The notes beneath the pieces were generated by a model. The model searched no databases. It was given only the letters and a program-made list of their open reading frames with translations, and was not told the DNA's origin. A DNA stretch of 64,000 nucleotides, taken from contig NZ_CP042437.1 in the NCBI RefSeq assembly GCF_007971525.1, positions 3,534,001 to 3,598,000 on the forward strand, given 5' to 3'. The position numbers and the translations under genes are program-made. Position 1 is the first letter of the stretch; every line of letters begins with the position of its first letter. Below are positions 1-7,159 of this stretch, in pieces. The DNA is from Mucilaginibacter ginsenosidivorax (GTDB taxonomy: Bacteria > Bacteroidota > Bacteroidia > Sphingobacteriales > Sphingobacteriaceae).

Positions 1-718
1 TGGCCGGAATCAGCCGTAAATGCGTTGGCTTGCTGCTGGAGTATTTTTTTTCATCGATACTTAAAACGGGCACCAGCATTATTAACCCTGCAAAGCCGCA
101 CAAGCCCCAGATGGTATACTGTACAGCCGAATTGCGGTCGAATATGTGGAAGCTATGCTGCACCAAATCGGCAAAATTATTTACCATGGCCGATATGATG
201 ATGCCGATAACAAAACCCACCTGTTGAAACGAGGAGAGCTTTACTTTTTCGGCGGCCGTATCGGCCATCTCTGGCAATAACGCATTATAAGGGATAATGT
301 AGCTGGTGGCAGCCATAAAAAAGCAAACAAGGGTAAACGTAATCCAGGCTGCATTTTTCATGCTTTCCAATCGGGTTACCGGGTGAAAAGTAAGCGCGCA
401 AAAAACAATTGCGGGTAAAATGGCCCATTTCATGAAGGGGATGCGCCGACCGGCCGGGTTTTCGCTTTTATCGCTCAATGAACCTATAAAAGGGTCAAAA
501 ACGGCGTCAACAAACCTGCCCGAGGCCACGATGATTGACATGATATTGAGCACACCAAACACCAGCAACTGCGGCACCAGCGGAATTAACCCCGAGTTGG
601 ATGGAGGCAGGTAAAAATAGGGTAGCATCACAATAATGATATTAGTCATTACGCTCCAACCTATCATCCCGCAGGCATAAGCAAATTGTTTTGAAAGTGG
701 AAGTTTAGCTGCCGGCAT
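1..718 (-). CDS. MFS sugar transporter, GPH-type, partial (3' end missing)
   Basis: Reading leftward from an ATG at 716-718, the frame stays open to the window edge (239 codons plus one base). The start MPAAKLPLSKQFAYACGMIG and the loop FVDAVFDPFIGSLSDKSENP, followed by GRRIPFM, are typical of the glycoside-pentoside-hexuronide branch of the major facilitator superfamily, which imports sugars with a cation across the inner membrane. Several hydrophobic segments follow. About half of a normal 440-460 residue protein is present; the C-terminal half lies outside the window. The substrate cannot be told. There is no obvious operon partner on the right, where a repeat element follows. Confidence 0.8.
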   Translation of the reverse strand, partial: MPAAKLPLSKQFAYACGMIGWSVMTNIIIVMLPYFYLPPSNSGLIPLVPQLLVFGVLNIMSIIVASGRFVDAVFDPFIGSLSDKSENPAGRRIPFMKWAILPAIVFCALTFHPVTRLESMKNAAWITFTLVCFFMAATSYIIPYNALLPEMADTAAEKVKLSSFQQVGFVIGIIISAMVNNFADLVQHSFHIFDRNSAVQYTIWGLCGFAGLIMLVPVLSIDEKKYSSSKPTHLRLIPA

Positions 719-760
719 GTAATGCAATATGCAAATATTAACTCAATGCCGCAAAGGTGA

Positions 761-941
761 GAGGCGAAAGGTAAAAGGCGAAAGGTAAAAGGTAGCCGCG
801 GCTGAGCGGGATAAGCTACCGGAGAAAGGTTGTTTGAGGGATAAAGGCGAATCATTCACCCTTTCCCCTTTAACCTTTTACCTTTCCCCTTTTACCTTTT
901 ACCTTTCCCCTTTTACCTTTCCCCTTTTACCTTTCCCCTTT
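761..941. repeat. Inverted word-repeat element, GGTAAAAGG/CGAAA family, copy 1
   Basis: The left arm (761-795) repeats the words GGCGAAA and GGTAAAA. The right arm (about 858-941) repeats their complement, CCTTTTACCTTTCCCC, about five times. The arms are inverted around a 60-base centre and end beside the stop codon of the oxidoreductase at 942. The same family occurs again at 22653-22794. It may act as a bidirectional terminator, but it is far longer than one needs to be. Confidence 0.8.
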
Positions 942-1736
942 CTAAAGTCCCGAGTAATAATCATAGCCCTGCTCGGCCCAGTAATCGGGCGGGCGGTTAT
1001 TGCTAAAAGTCATGGTGCCTATGCGTTTCAGGTTTTTGATGCCATATTTAACCGGGATAATGAGCCTTAAAGGTGCGCCATGTTTAGGCGGCAGGGGCTG
1101 TTCATTTACCTCATAGGCCAGCAGGGTTTGCGGGTGCATGGCGCTTGGCATATCAATGCCCACGTAATATCCTTTATCGGGTGTTGCCAGGCCTACGTAT
1201 TGTAATTTTGCCTGATCGTCTAATTTGAAATGGCTTATAAAATCGCTGAATTTTACGCCGCCCCAATGCGATATCTGGTCCCAGCCTTCCACACATTTAA
1301 AATCATAAACAATATCTGTTTTGGGCAGGGCTTTAATATCATCAATAGAGATGCTCAGCACCTCGCCCGAGTGTTTTTTTACCTGCAAGCGCCAGGCGAC
1401 AACATCTATTTTGCCTTCGCTGCCAATATCTTCATTATGGCGTACATTTTTGGCCGCCATTTCTTTGGGATAAGTTTTAACCAGGTTATTATTGCTGAAT
1501 ACCCTGCGGAAAGCAAGCTCGGTTTTGTTTAAAGCCCGGCGTAAAGGAGCCCGTGCCCCGGCGGTTACGGTTGCCGTTTCCTCAGGCGAATTATAAAGCC
1601 ATTTCCAGCCACCATAGGCAGCCCCGGCAGCTATAAAAAAGGTGCCAAATGATATAAAATTGCGGCGGCTGATCTTTTGCTCAACCGTAAGGAGTTTTTT
1701 AGGGCCTTTATTTTTTTTATTGAACGGGGTTTTCAT
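942..1736 (-). CDS. Exported molybdopterin-dependent oxidoreductase, MsrP/YedY or sulfite-oxidase type
   Basis: A 264-residue protein with an N-terminal twin-arginine motif (SRRNF, residues 23-27) followed by a hydrophobic stretch, so probably exported folded by Tat. It has the oxidoreductase molybdopterin-binding domain; the molybdenum-ligating cysteine is C148 in FKCVEGW, and HGAPLRLIIP lies in the C-terminal part. Relatives are MsrP (YedY), which reduces methionine sulfoxide in periplasmic proteins, and sulfite-oxidase-like enzymes. It overlaps the cytochrome b gene at 1717 by 20 bases, so the two are one operon and electrons probably come from the quinone pool through that subunit. The substrate is inferred; methionine sulfoxide is suggested by the neighbourhood. 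Confidence 0.85.
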   Translation of the reverse strand: MKTPFNKKNKGPKKLLTVEQKISRRNFISFGTFFIAAGAAYGGWKWLYNSPEETATVTAGARAPLRRALNKTELAFRRVFSNNNLVKTYPKEMAAKNVRHNEDIGSEGKIDVVAWRLQVKKHSGEVLSISIDDIKALPKTDIVYDFKCVEGWDQISHWGGVKFSDFISHFKLDDQAKLQYVGLATPDKGYYVGIDMPSAMHPQTLLAYEVNEQPLPPKHGAPLRLIIPVKYGIKNLKRIGTMTFSNNRPPDYWAEQGYDYYSGL

Positions 1737-2430
1737 CGGTAGTGGGGGTTGGGGTTTCGGTAATAGGTTCAGGATCTTTTACGGTGATAACTTCAAATCC
1801 GGATATCACCGAACGGAAATTATTCCAGCCGGCAAGTACCACCTGTACAATATGGATCAGGAAGAAAAACACATAGCCAATGGTTAAAGCAAAGTGAAGG
1901 ATGCGTGCAAAATGGTAACCGCCGCATAGCCAGGTTAAATAATAAAACTGCACCGGTTTGTAAATAGCCAGCCCGGTTATCAGCGAGCCAAAACCCATTA
2001 TAATAATTGCGGTGTAGGCAATGCGCTGGGCCGCGTTGTATTTATTTTGAGGCGGCGCCATTTTGCGGATGTGCAGGTCATGCAGCAGTACCAGCCAGGC
2101 TTCTTTAAACGATTTTTTTTGCGGCACCAGTTCGCGCCATTCGCCCGATATGATGGTGTACAATACGTAAACCAGGCCGTTAAGGGCAAAGGCCCACATA
2201 AACAGGAAATGGAATGCCATCCCCTCAGATAACCGGTGGGTTATGTTAAAGGCGTGGTAGAACCCCTGGGGAAAAAAACTAAAAAAGGTATGCCCAAACA
2301 GGGTGATGCTGTACTCATCATTGGCCCAGTAAATAAGCATCCCGCTCCATATCATAATTGTAAGGATAGGGAAATTTACCCAATGCGTCCACCGCATGGC
2401 CAGCGGGTGTTTTTCTTTTATTATTTTCAT
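1717..2430 (-). CDS. Cytochrome b561-type membrane subunit
   Basis: A 237-residue integral membrane protein with about five hydrophobic helices and histidines placed for b-type haem (HWVNF near the start, HRLSEG, HFARILHF, HIVQVVLAG). It matches the cytochrome b561 / thiosulfate-reductase / Ni-Fe hydrogenase b-subunit superfamily rather than YedZ. It is the first gene of a two-gene operon with the molybdopterin enzyme and probably supplies it with electrons from menaquinol. The C-terminal tail is Pro/Thr/Glu-rich and contains the overlap with the next gene. Upstream I see no copy of the GTAAGGAT/CGACTA promoter found for nearby genes. Confidence 0.85.
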   Translation of the reverse strand: MKIIKEKHPLAMRWTHWVNFPILTIMIWSGMLIYWANDEYSITLFGHTFFSFFPQGFYHAFNITHRLSEGMAFHFLFMWAFALNGLVYVLYTIISGEWRELVPQKKSFKEAWLVLLHDLHIRKMAPPQNKYNAAQRIAYTAIIIMGFGSLITGLAIYKPVQFYYLTWLCGGYHFARILHFALTIGYVFFFLIHIVQVVLAGWNNFRSVISGFEVITVKDPEPITETPTPTTDENPVQ

Positions 2431-2556
2431 TTAGTGTTGGTTTAAAGGTTTCATATTAATGAATCGAATAGTGAATGTTCAAAGCACAAAGTCTTATAGG
2501 ATCTGTTACTAATGAATTGTTGATGTTATATAAACATCGTTTTGAACGCTGGTTAC

Positions 2557-2715
2557 GACTCACCCCGGCTACGCTACGCTGGCCGACCCTCTCTCCGGCT
2601 TCGCCGCAAAGAGGGTTAACTTCATTTTTTTCTTTGGCAACTTTTCGTATCCCACCCCTCTATGCGACACAGTCGGAGAGAGGGGGAGACTGGCGTAGCC
2701 TCGTCGGGGTGAGTC
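2557..2715. repeat. Imperfect palindromic REP/MITE-like element
   Basis: The left arm begins GACTCACCCC (2557) and the right arm ends GGGGTGAGTC (2715). In between, GCTACGC/GCGTAGC and CCCTCTCTCC/GGAGAGAGGG also pair, so nearly the whole 159 bases can fold into one long hairpin. The sequence is richer in GC than its surroundings. It lies in the otherwise empty 359-base gap between the cytochrome b gene and the DUF1223 gene. No open frame of note is inside it. It looks like a mobile palindromic repeat present in many copies in related genomes (inference). Confidence 0.8.
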
Positions 2716-2789
2716 GAATCGCCGCCATGCGATACGCCTGGATTTCAAACTCTTTATTATCTATTGTCAGCAGCAAACCAGCCTTTTTA

Positions 2790-3584
2790 TTATTTACTCG
2801 TACCTATATCAAACCCCGATTTTGCCGCGGCCAATATGGCGCCAGTGCCGTTGTTTTGTACAAAGCCAATAACCTCACAACCGGCGGCGCTAAAACCATT
2901 TGGCAAAGCAATATTTGCTGTGCCGGTGCCACCTGTGTTTAATGCCACGCTTTGTAGGTTACGTACTATTTGCACGTGCGATAGTGTGCGGCCGCCGTTT
3001 TCGCCGCGCTGCACTTTGGTTTGCCCGTTTTTTTGAACCAGGGCCAATAGTAAAGTTGTGTTTTTACCGGCGCCTTCGGCCTTGTACTGCACGGCAATAT
3101 GGCCTGCGGTATTCTGCGCGTTAAGAGTTAGCCCGCCCGCTGGGGCGGCGCGTAAGCCGGCGGTAATAGCATTACGCAAAGTACCTTCTTCCGATCCTAC
3201 AAATTCCTTATGCCCGTTAACTACTATCTGCGGCGTATAAACCGATTGCAGGTTTAGCCAGTTAGCATATTGGTTTTGGCGTTTCGAATAATCGGCACTG
3301 CTAAAAGGGTCTTTCCAGCCCAGGCGGTTCCAGTAATCAACGTGGAAAGCCAAAATATATACCGGTTTGTCGGCGTCTTCTTTCTGTATACGTGACACCA
3401 GCTCATCGGCCGGCGGGCAGCTGGAGCAACCCTCGGATGTAAACAGTTCAACTACTGCAAAACCGCTAACCGAAACTTTGCTGTGGTTTTTGTTTGCAGC
3501 GCTACCAGTGACAGTAAATGCGGATGTTGCCAAAACGGCTACTGTAAGGCCTGCAGCAACAGCCAATATTTTAAATCGTTTCAT
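2790..3584 (-). CDS. Exported DUF1223 family thioredoxin-like protein
   Basis: A 264-residue protein with a Sec signal peptide (residues 1 to about 25) and the DUF1223 hallmarks: VVELFTSEGCSSCPPAD with a CxxC pair at C53 and C56, then HVDYWNRLGWKDPF and YTPQIVVNG. The fold is thioredoxin-like and the CxxC suggests a periplasmic thiol-disulfide role; no reaction is firmly known for the family. Its start codon is 35 bases from a GTAAGGAT-N13-CGACTA element (3619-3645) shared with the divergent sigma gene, the Met-rich peptide gene and msrA. That places it in an oxidative envelope-stress regulon (inference). Confidence 0.88.
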   Translation of the reverse strand: MKRFKILAVAAGLTVAVLATSAFTVTGSAANKNHSKVSVSGFAVVELFTSEGCSSCPPADELVSRIQKEDADKPVYILAFHVDYWNRLGWKDPFSSADYSKRQNQYANWLNLQSVYTPQIVVNGHKEFVGSEEGTLRNAITAGLRAAPAGGLTLNAQNTAGHIAVQYKAEGAGKNTTLLLALVQKNGQTKVQRGENGGRTLSHVQIVRNLQSVALNTGGTGTANIALPNGFSAAGCEVIGFVQNNGTGAILAAAKSGFDIGTSK

Positions 3585-3618
3585 AATTTTTATCAGTTTG
3601 ATATACGTTTTTATGGCT

Positions 3619-3645
3619 TAGTCGGCTTGTTTTGGATATCCTTAC
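3619..3645 (-). promoter_or_regulatory. ECF sigma promoter A (DUF1223 gene)
   Basis: On the minus strand this reads GTAAGGAT (3645-3638), 13 bases, CGACTA (3624-3619). It is one of four sites in the window with the same two boxes and identical spacing, which fits the -35/-10 layout of extracytoplasmic-function sigma factors. Confidence 0.75.
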
Positions 3646-3777
3646 AAAAATTTTTTTTTATTTGGCAGGCCGGTAGCAGGCAAATAAATGCGTAATTGAA
3701 ATATAATCAGCAGGATATATGTAAATTTAAGCAATTAAAAACCGGTTTCGGGCAAGTAAAAAAAGCAATATTTTATT

Positions 3778-3804
3778 GTAAGGATTGGACGGCATAAACG
3801 ACTA
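3778..3804 (+). promoter_or_regulatory. ECF sigma promoter B (sigma gene, autoregulation)
   Basis: GTAAGGAT at 3778-3785, 13 bases, CGACTA at 3799-3804. It lies 33 bases before the sigma gene start at 3838. Its presence implies that the sigma factor activates its own gene, as is usual for ECF systems. Confidence 0.75.
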
Positions 3805-3837
3805 ACAGCATAAAGGTTTTATGAAAATACTTATTTA

Positions 3838-4410
3838 ATGGCTGCTGATAACCAACTTTTAAACCCCAGGCTTTGGGTTGAAACCCATGCCGATTATCTG
3901 TATGGCTATACGCTGTCGCGATTGAACGACGAAGAACTGGCTAAAGACCTGGTGCAGGAAACTTTTTTGGCGGCTTTGCAAAGGGCCGATAAATTTGAGG
4001 GCAAAAGCTCCGAACGTACCTGGCTAACAGCAATCCTTAAAAATAAGATCATTGATGTTTACCGGAAAAAATCATCGGGCTTAAAAAATACCGATGTAAA
4101 ACAGGCGGAAGAGGAGCAGCAGGATTTTTTTGACGAAGACAACGGGCATTGGAACAAAGCCTACCAGCCAAAGCCTTTTGGTATTGAAGACCATGACCCG
4201 CTGGCAGGCAAAGAGTTTAACAGCATATTGCAAAAGTGCATGCAAAAACTGCCCGCCCTTTGGATGGCCGTTTTTACCATGAAACATATTGATGATGCCA
4301 CTACAGATATTATTTGCAGCGAGCTTAAAGTTACACAGGCCAACTTTTGGGTAATTATCCACAGGGCCAAGCTTAACCTAAGGGCTTGCCTCCAAAAAAA
4401 CTGGGCCTAA
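3838..4410 (+). CDS. ECF-type RNA polymerase sigma factor
   Basis: A 190-residue sigma-70 family protein. Region 2 spans about residues 10-80 (ADYLYGYTLSRLNDEELAKD, then LVQETFLAALQRA and RTWLTAILKNKIIDVYRK). Region 4 spans about 125-185, with a helix-turn-helix ending NFWVIIHRAKLNLRACL. The 45-residue acidic linker between them resembles the group of ECF factors annotated as TIGR02943. The next gene, 12 bases downstream, encodes a small zinc-finger-type protein placed as its anti-sigma. A promoter of the GTAAGGAT-N13-CGACTA class precedes it, so I take this protein to be the factor that reads sites A-D. A five-codon frame (ATG at 3821) overlaps the start region and its stop overlaps the ATG. 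Confidence 0.9.
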   Translation: MAADNQLLNPRLWVETHADYLYGYTLSRLNDEELAKDLVQETFLAALQRADKFEGKSSERTWLTAILKNKIIDVYRKKSSGLKNTDVKQAEEEQQDFFDEDNGHWNKAYQPKPFGIEDHDPLAGKEFNSILQKCMQKLPALWMAVFTMKHIDDATTDIICSELKVTQANFWVIIHRAKLNLRACLQKNWA

Positions 4411-4422
4411 AAATTTAGCAAC

Positions 4423-4701
4423 ATGAGTCCACTAAAACATATTATATACAATTGCAGGCAGGCTACATTTTTGATTGAAAAAAAGCAATACAAAAAATTA
4501 AGCTTCCGCGAATTTATCGAACTGCGCATCCACCTGGCGGGATGCTCGGTTTGTACATTGTATAACAAGCAAAGCCGTGTTATTAACCAAATGGTGCAGC
4601 AACTTTTTCATGACTCGATGAAAGCCGAAGGAGCGCACCTTGACGAAAGCTTTAAAAAAGAACTGCAACACCGCATTGAAGAGGAATTGAATAAAAATTA
4701 A
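4423..4701 (+). CDS. Small putative zinc-binding anti-sigma factor
   Basis: A 92-residue soluble protein with no membrane segment. It carries an HxxxCxxC motif (HLAGCSVC, about residues 37-44), preceded by CRQATFLIEK near the N-terminus; this is the pattern of ZAS/zf-HC2 anti-sigma proteins. In ZAS proteins such as RsrA, oxidation of the zinc cysteines releases the sigma factor, so this one may sense thiol oxidation in the cytoplasm. It follows the sigma gene by 12 bases and must be co-transcribed with it. The C-terminal half is charged and helical with no known domain. Confidence 0.75.
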   Translation: MSPLKHIIYNCRQATFLIEKKQYKKLSFREFIELRIHLAGCSVCTLYNKQSRVINQMVQQLFHDSMKAEGAHLDESFKKELQHRIEEELNKN

Positions 4702-4709
4702 AATACTTT

Positions 4710-4736
4710 GTAAGGTATCATTAAGCTGCCCGACTA
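4710..4736 (+). promoter_or_regulatory. ECF sigma promoter C (Met-rich peptide gene)
   Basis: GTAAGGTA at 4710-4717, 13 bases, CGACTA at 4731-4736. The first box differs from sites A, B and D in the last two bases (TA for AT). It lies 47 bases before the ATG at 4784, so the peptide gene has its own regulated promoter in addition to any read-through from the sigma operon. Confidence 0.72.
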
Positions 4737-4783
4737 AGGTTGAAATGTTAGTATAAAACAACATAAAAACTAAAAATCAAAGT

Positions 4784-5023
4784 ATGAAAACAATTATTTC
4801 AGGCGCATTGGCAGCAACAGTAGTTGCACTATGTTTAACCCTTAACGTGCAGGCTAAATCATTAACGCCCGCAAATTTAAAAGTATCGGTTACCGCAGTA
4901 AGCGACACCGGCAAAATGGCCAAGGGCAAAATGAAAATGGCTAAAATGGAAAAGAAAAAAATGGCCAAAATGGAAAAAGGGAAGATGGATAAAATGAAAA
5001 AAGACACAGCAGGTAAAATGTAA
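4784..5023 (+). CDS. Exported methionine- and lysine-rich small protein
   Basis: A 79-residue protein. Residues 1-24 form a Sec signal peptide ending VQAKS; the mature part is about 55 residues. Its last 37 residues contain nine methionines in KM, GKM and AKMEK units, and most other residues are lysine or glutamate. There is no hydrophobic core, so it is probably disordered in the periplasm. I know of similar composition in MrpX of Azospira, a periplasmic sacrificial methionine-rich peptide that reacts with hypochlorite and is repaired by a methionine sulfoxide reductase; metal binding is the alternative. It is controlled by site C and followed by a terminator at 5050-5071. Confidence 0.85.
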   Translation: MKTIISGALAATVVALCLTLNVQAKSLTPANLKVSVTAVSDTGKMAKGKMKMAKMEKKKMAKMEKGKMDKMKKDTAGKM

Positions 5024-5049
5024 CCTGGTTTTTGGTTTGTTGATCGTTT

Positions 5050-5078
5050 AGAGGGAGGTGATGCTCCCTCTTCTTTTT
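5050..5078 (+). terminator. Rho-independent terminator after Met-rich peptide gene
   Basis: AGAGGGAG (5050-5057) pairs with CTCCCTCT (5064-5071), and TCTTTTTT follows. It closes the transcription unit started at site C, so the peroxiredoxin gene at 5110 probably needs another promoter or read-through. Confidence 0.8.
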
Positions 5079-5109
5079 TAATCCTATTTCATAAATCTTA
5101 ATTAATTCA

Positions 5110-5691
5110 ATGATGAAAAAATACCTTTTAATTTTAATGCTTGCTTTTACAGGCTTACAACTTTCGGCGCAAACAGGGCTTAAAAAAGGCGATGATGCCC
5201 CTGTTTTTAGTGCTACCGATAATGCAGGCAAAGCGGTTGATTTGAAAACATTATTAAAGGCGCATAAATCTGTAGTGCTGTTTTTTTACCGCGGCGAATG
5301 GTGCCCTTATTGTAATAAGCACATTGCCCAATTGCAGGACTCATTACAATTGCTGAGTGCAAAGGGAGCCTACGTAATTGCGGTAACCCCGGAAACTAAG
5401 GAAGGCATCGATAAAACCATCCGGAAAACGCATGCGTCATTTTCGATAGTGCAGGACAAAGGGTATACCATTATGAAAGATTATAAGGTAAACTATGTAC
5501 TTGATGATGCTACGGTAGCTAAATACAAAGGTTTTGGCCTCGATTTGAATGTAAGCAACGGCAATACCGACCATGTACTGCCGGTGCCGGCCACTTACGT
5601 AATTAATCAATCAGGAAAAATTGCTTTCGTGCATTTTAATAAAGATTATACCAGGCGGGCATCAATAAGTGATATTATGCGGGCTTTGTAA
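5110..5691 (+). CDS. Exported peroxiredoxin-like (AhpC/TSA family) protein
   Basis: A 193-residue protein with a signal peptide (residues 1-20, LQLSAQ). A thioredoxin-like AhpC/TSA domain follows: KKGDDAPVFSATDNAGK, then the active site FFYRGEWCPYCNKH with C65 and C68, and VLPVPATYVINQSGKIAFVH near the end. A CxxC active site in a PxxxTxxC-family protein is typical of the exported Prx-like reductases of Bacteroidota. It may reduce peroxides or act as a thiol reductant in the periplasm. ATG at 5110 or 5113 could start it (MMKK). It lies between the Met-rich peptide gene and a small molybdopterin-fold protein. Confidence 0.88.
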   Translation: MMKKYLLILMLAFTGLQLSAQTGLKKGDDAPVFSATDNAGKAVDLKTLLKAHKSVVLFFYRGEWCPYCNKHIAQLQDSLQLLSAKGAYVIAVTPETKEGIDKTIRKTHASFSIVQDKGYTIMKDYKVNYVLDDATVAKYKGFGLDLNVSNGNTDHVLPVPATYVINQSGKIAFVHFNKDYTRRASISDIMRAL

Positions 5692-5896
5692 CTACAAGGC
5701 ATTTTATTTAGTACCGAAGGGAATTTATTGGGCCAACAAAAGGCACAAATATTTGGATGCACCTAAAAGGCGCACACAGTTTTAGTGTTAACCATGGTTT
5801 TTTATAAAACATTGATTATCATGCGTTTGTAAATATTTTATCTGAAATGTGTTAAGTTATGTTAACCCAATTAGCTGTGTGTACCTGGTGTAATAG

Positions 5897-5929
5897 GGGA
5901 GCCCTGTTTAATTTTCCGATAAGGCTCCC
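5897..5929 (+). promoter_or_regulatory. Leader hairpin before the gene at 5945
   Basis: GGGAGCC (5897-5903) pairs with GGCTCCC (5923-5929) across a 19-base loop and ends 15 bases before the ATG. It lacks a T-tract, so it is not a plain terminator. It would sit in the 5' leader and could affect translation. The remaining 5692-5896 stretch shows no gene. Confidence 0.45.
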
Positions 5930-5944
5930 TATATTTACCAAACC

Positions 5945-6454
5945 ATGAAAAAACTACTACTAATTGCACTGCTATATAGTACTGCAGCCTTTGCCCAGGA
6001 AAAGCTTAATCAAACACAAAAGTTTAGCATTACCGGGCAGGTTGTAAAAGAATCGGTTATCACCATTGATTCAATAATGCAATACAAAGTGCAGGATATT
6101 GGCGAAATGAACGTGACCAACCACTTAGGTGAATTTAAACACAAGGACGACAAGCTAAAAGGCGTTTTACTGAAAGATATTTTAAGCCATACCATTTTTA
6201 AAACTACCAGCCCCAAGCTGTTGAGTACTTTTTATTTTGTTTGCCAGGGTAACGATGGCTACAAAGTGGTTTACTCATGGAACGAGTTGTACAATACTGA
6301 AGTTGGCAACCATGTTTTTGTACTGACAGAAAAGAATGGCATAAAAGCAGATAAAATGCCCGAGAGCCTGCAAATGAGCTCGGCAGCCGATTTTAAAACC
6401 GGCCGGAGGTATTTGCATAACCTGGATAAGATCATTGTAAAACAAGCCGAATAA
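5945..6454 (+). CDS. Exported small molybdopterin-binding-fold protein
   Basis: A 169-residue protein with a signal peptide (AAFAQE, residues 1-18). The sequence ITGQVVKESVITIDSI, GVLLKDIL and DGYKVVYSWNELYN resembles the core of the sulfite-oxidase-type molybdopterin-binding domain. It is shorter than a catalytic enzyme, and I see no cysteine in the cofactor-ligand position (the one mature cysteine is in FVCQGNDG). It may be a non-catalytic or binding member. It lies 6 bases before the glycosylase gene but with no functional link to it. Function unknown. Confidence 0.65.
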   Translation: MKKLLLIALLYSTAAFAQEKLNQTQKFSITGQVVKESVITIDSIMQYKVQDIGEMNVTNHLGEFKHKDDKLKGVLLKDILSHTIFKTTSPKLLSTFYFVCQGNDGYKVVYSWNELYNTEVGNHVFVLTEKNGIKADKMPESLQMSSAADFKTGRRYLHNLDKIIVKQAE

Positions 6455-6459
6455 AACCC

Positions 6460-7092
6460 ATGTTTGGCCGGATAAATCATTCCAACTATCACCAGATTTG
6501 TGATAAACTTGCATTAGCCGATCCAGATCTGGCTGATATCATCAGCGCATACGGCTATCCGCCGCTTTGGTCACGGCCCAATACTTTCGAAACCCTGGTG
6601 CATATTATCCTGGAGCAGCAAGTTTCGTTGGCCTCGGCATTATCAGCCTTAAATAAAATGCGTGAGCGGGTACAGGAAATTACCCCAGCGAGGGTGCTGT
6701 TACTTACCGACGAGGAATTTAAAGCCTGTTACTTTAGCCGGCAAAAGACCAGCTATACCAAATACCTGGCCGAGGCCATCCTAAGCGGCCAGATCGATTT
6801 AACAGCGCTTGAAGAATTACCTGATGATGTAATCCGCGCCGAACTTACCGCCCTGAAAGGCATCGGCAACTGGACAGCCGATGTATACCTGATGTTTGTA
6901 CTACAGCACGCCAATATATTCCCCATTGGCGACCTGGCCGCTGTAAATGCCTTAAAGCGGGTGAAAAAATTACCCAAAGATACCAGTAGGGAAGAGGTGC
7001 TTGCCGTAGCAGAGCAATGGGCACCCTATAAAACCGTGGCGAGCATGTTGCTATGGCATTATTATTTGTCGGCAGGCCCTCCGGCCCGCTAA
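6460..7092 (+). CDS. alkA: DNA-3-methyladenine glycosylase II (AlkA-like)
   Basis: A 210-residue HhH-GPD superfamily base-excision glycosylase. The helix-hairpin-helix is ALKGIGNWTADVYLMF (about residues 131-146), followed by the catalytic aspartate D158 in FPIGDLAAV. TLVHIILEQQVSLASA is the usual helix before it. It removes alkylated purines from DNA. It lacks the N-terminal domain of E. coli AlkA, as do most small relatives. The last residues (GPPAR) and the stop codon lie inside an inverted repeat arm, so the C-terminus may have been set by repeat insertion. Confidence 0.88.
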   Translation: MFGRINHSNYHQICDKLALADPDLADIISAYGYPPLWSRPNTFETLVHIILEQQVSLASALSALNKMRERVQEITPARVLLLTDEEFKACYFSRQKTSYTKYLAEAILSGQIDLTALEELPDDVIRAELTALKGIGNWTADVYLMFVLQHANIFPIGDLAAVNALKRVKKLPKDTSREEVLAVAEQWAPYKTVASMLLWHYYLSAGPPAR

Positions 7093-7159
7093 AGGGGGAG
7101 GTTTTTGATTAGCTAAAAGCTTTAAGTAAATGAGTTCCCCCTTCAGGGGGTTAGGGGGC
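7075..7159. repeat. GC-rich inverted repeat overlapping two gene ends
   Basis: The left arm (7075-7099, GCCCTCCGGCCCGCTAAAGG and on) and the right arm (7135-7159, ending GGGTTAGGGGGC) match as an inverted repeat at about 18 of 25 positions. The arms contain the TAA of the AlkA-like gene (7090-7092) and abut the TAG of the ExoIII gene (7159-7161). It would also act as a bidirectional terminator for these convergent genes. Confidence 0.7.

Noticed and set aside
858..941. Possible CRISPR-like or tandem repeat array (CCTTTTACCTTTCCCC)
   Set aside because: No spacers of uniform length; the units are contiguous word repeats that pair with an inverted arm.
2475..2942. 155-codon plus-strand frame across the REP-like element
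   Set aside because: It runs through the palindrome and antisense to the DUF1223 gene, with no homology or ribosome-binding site.
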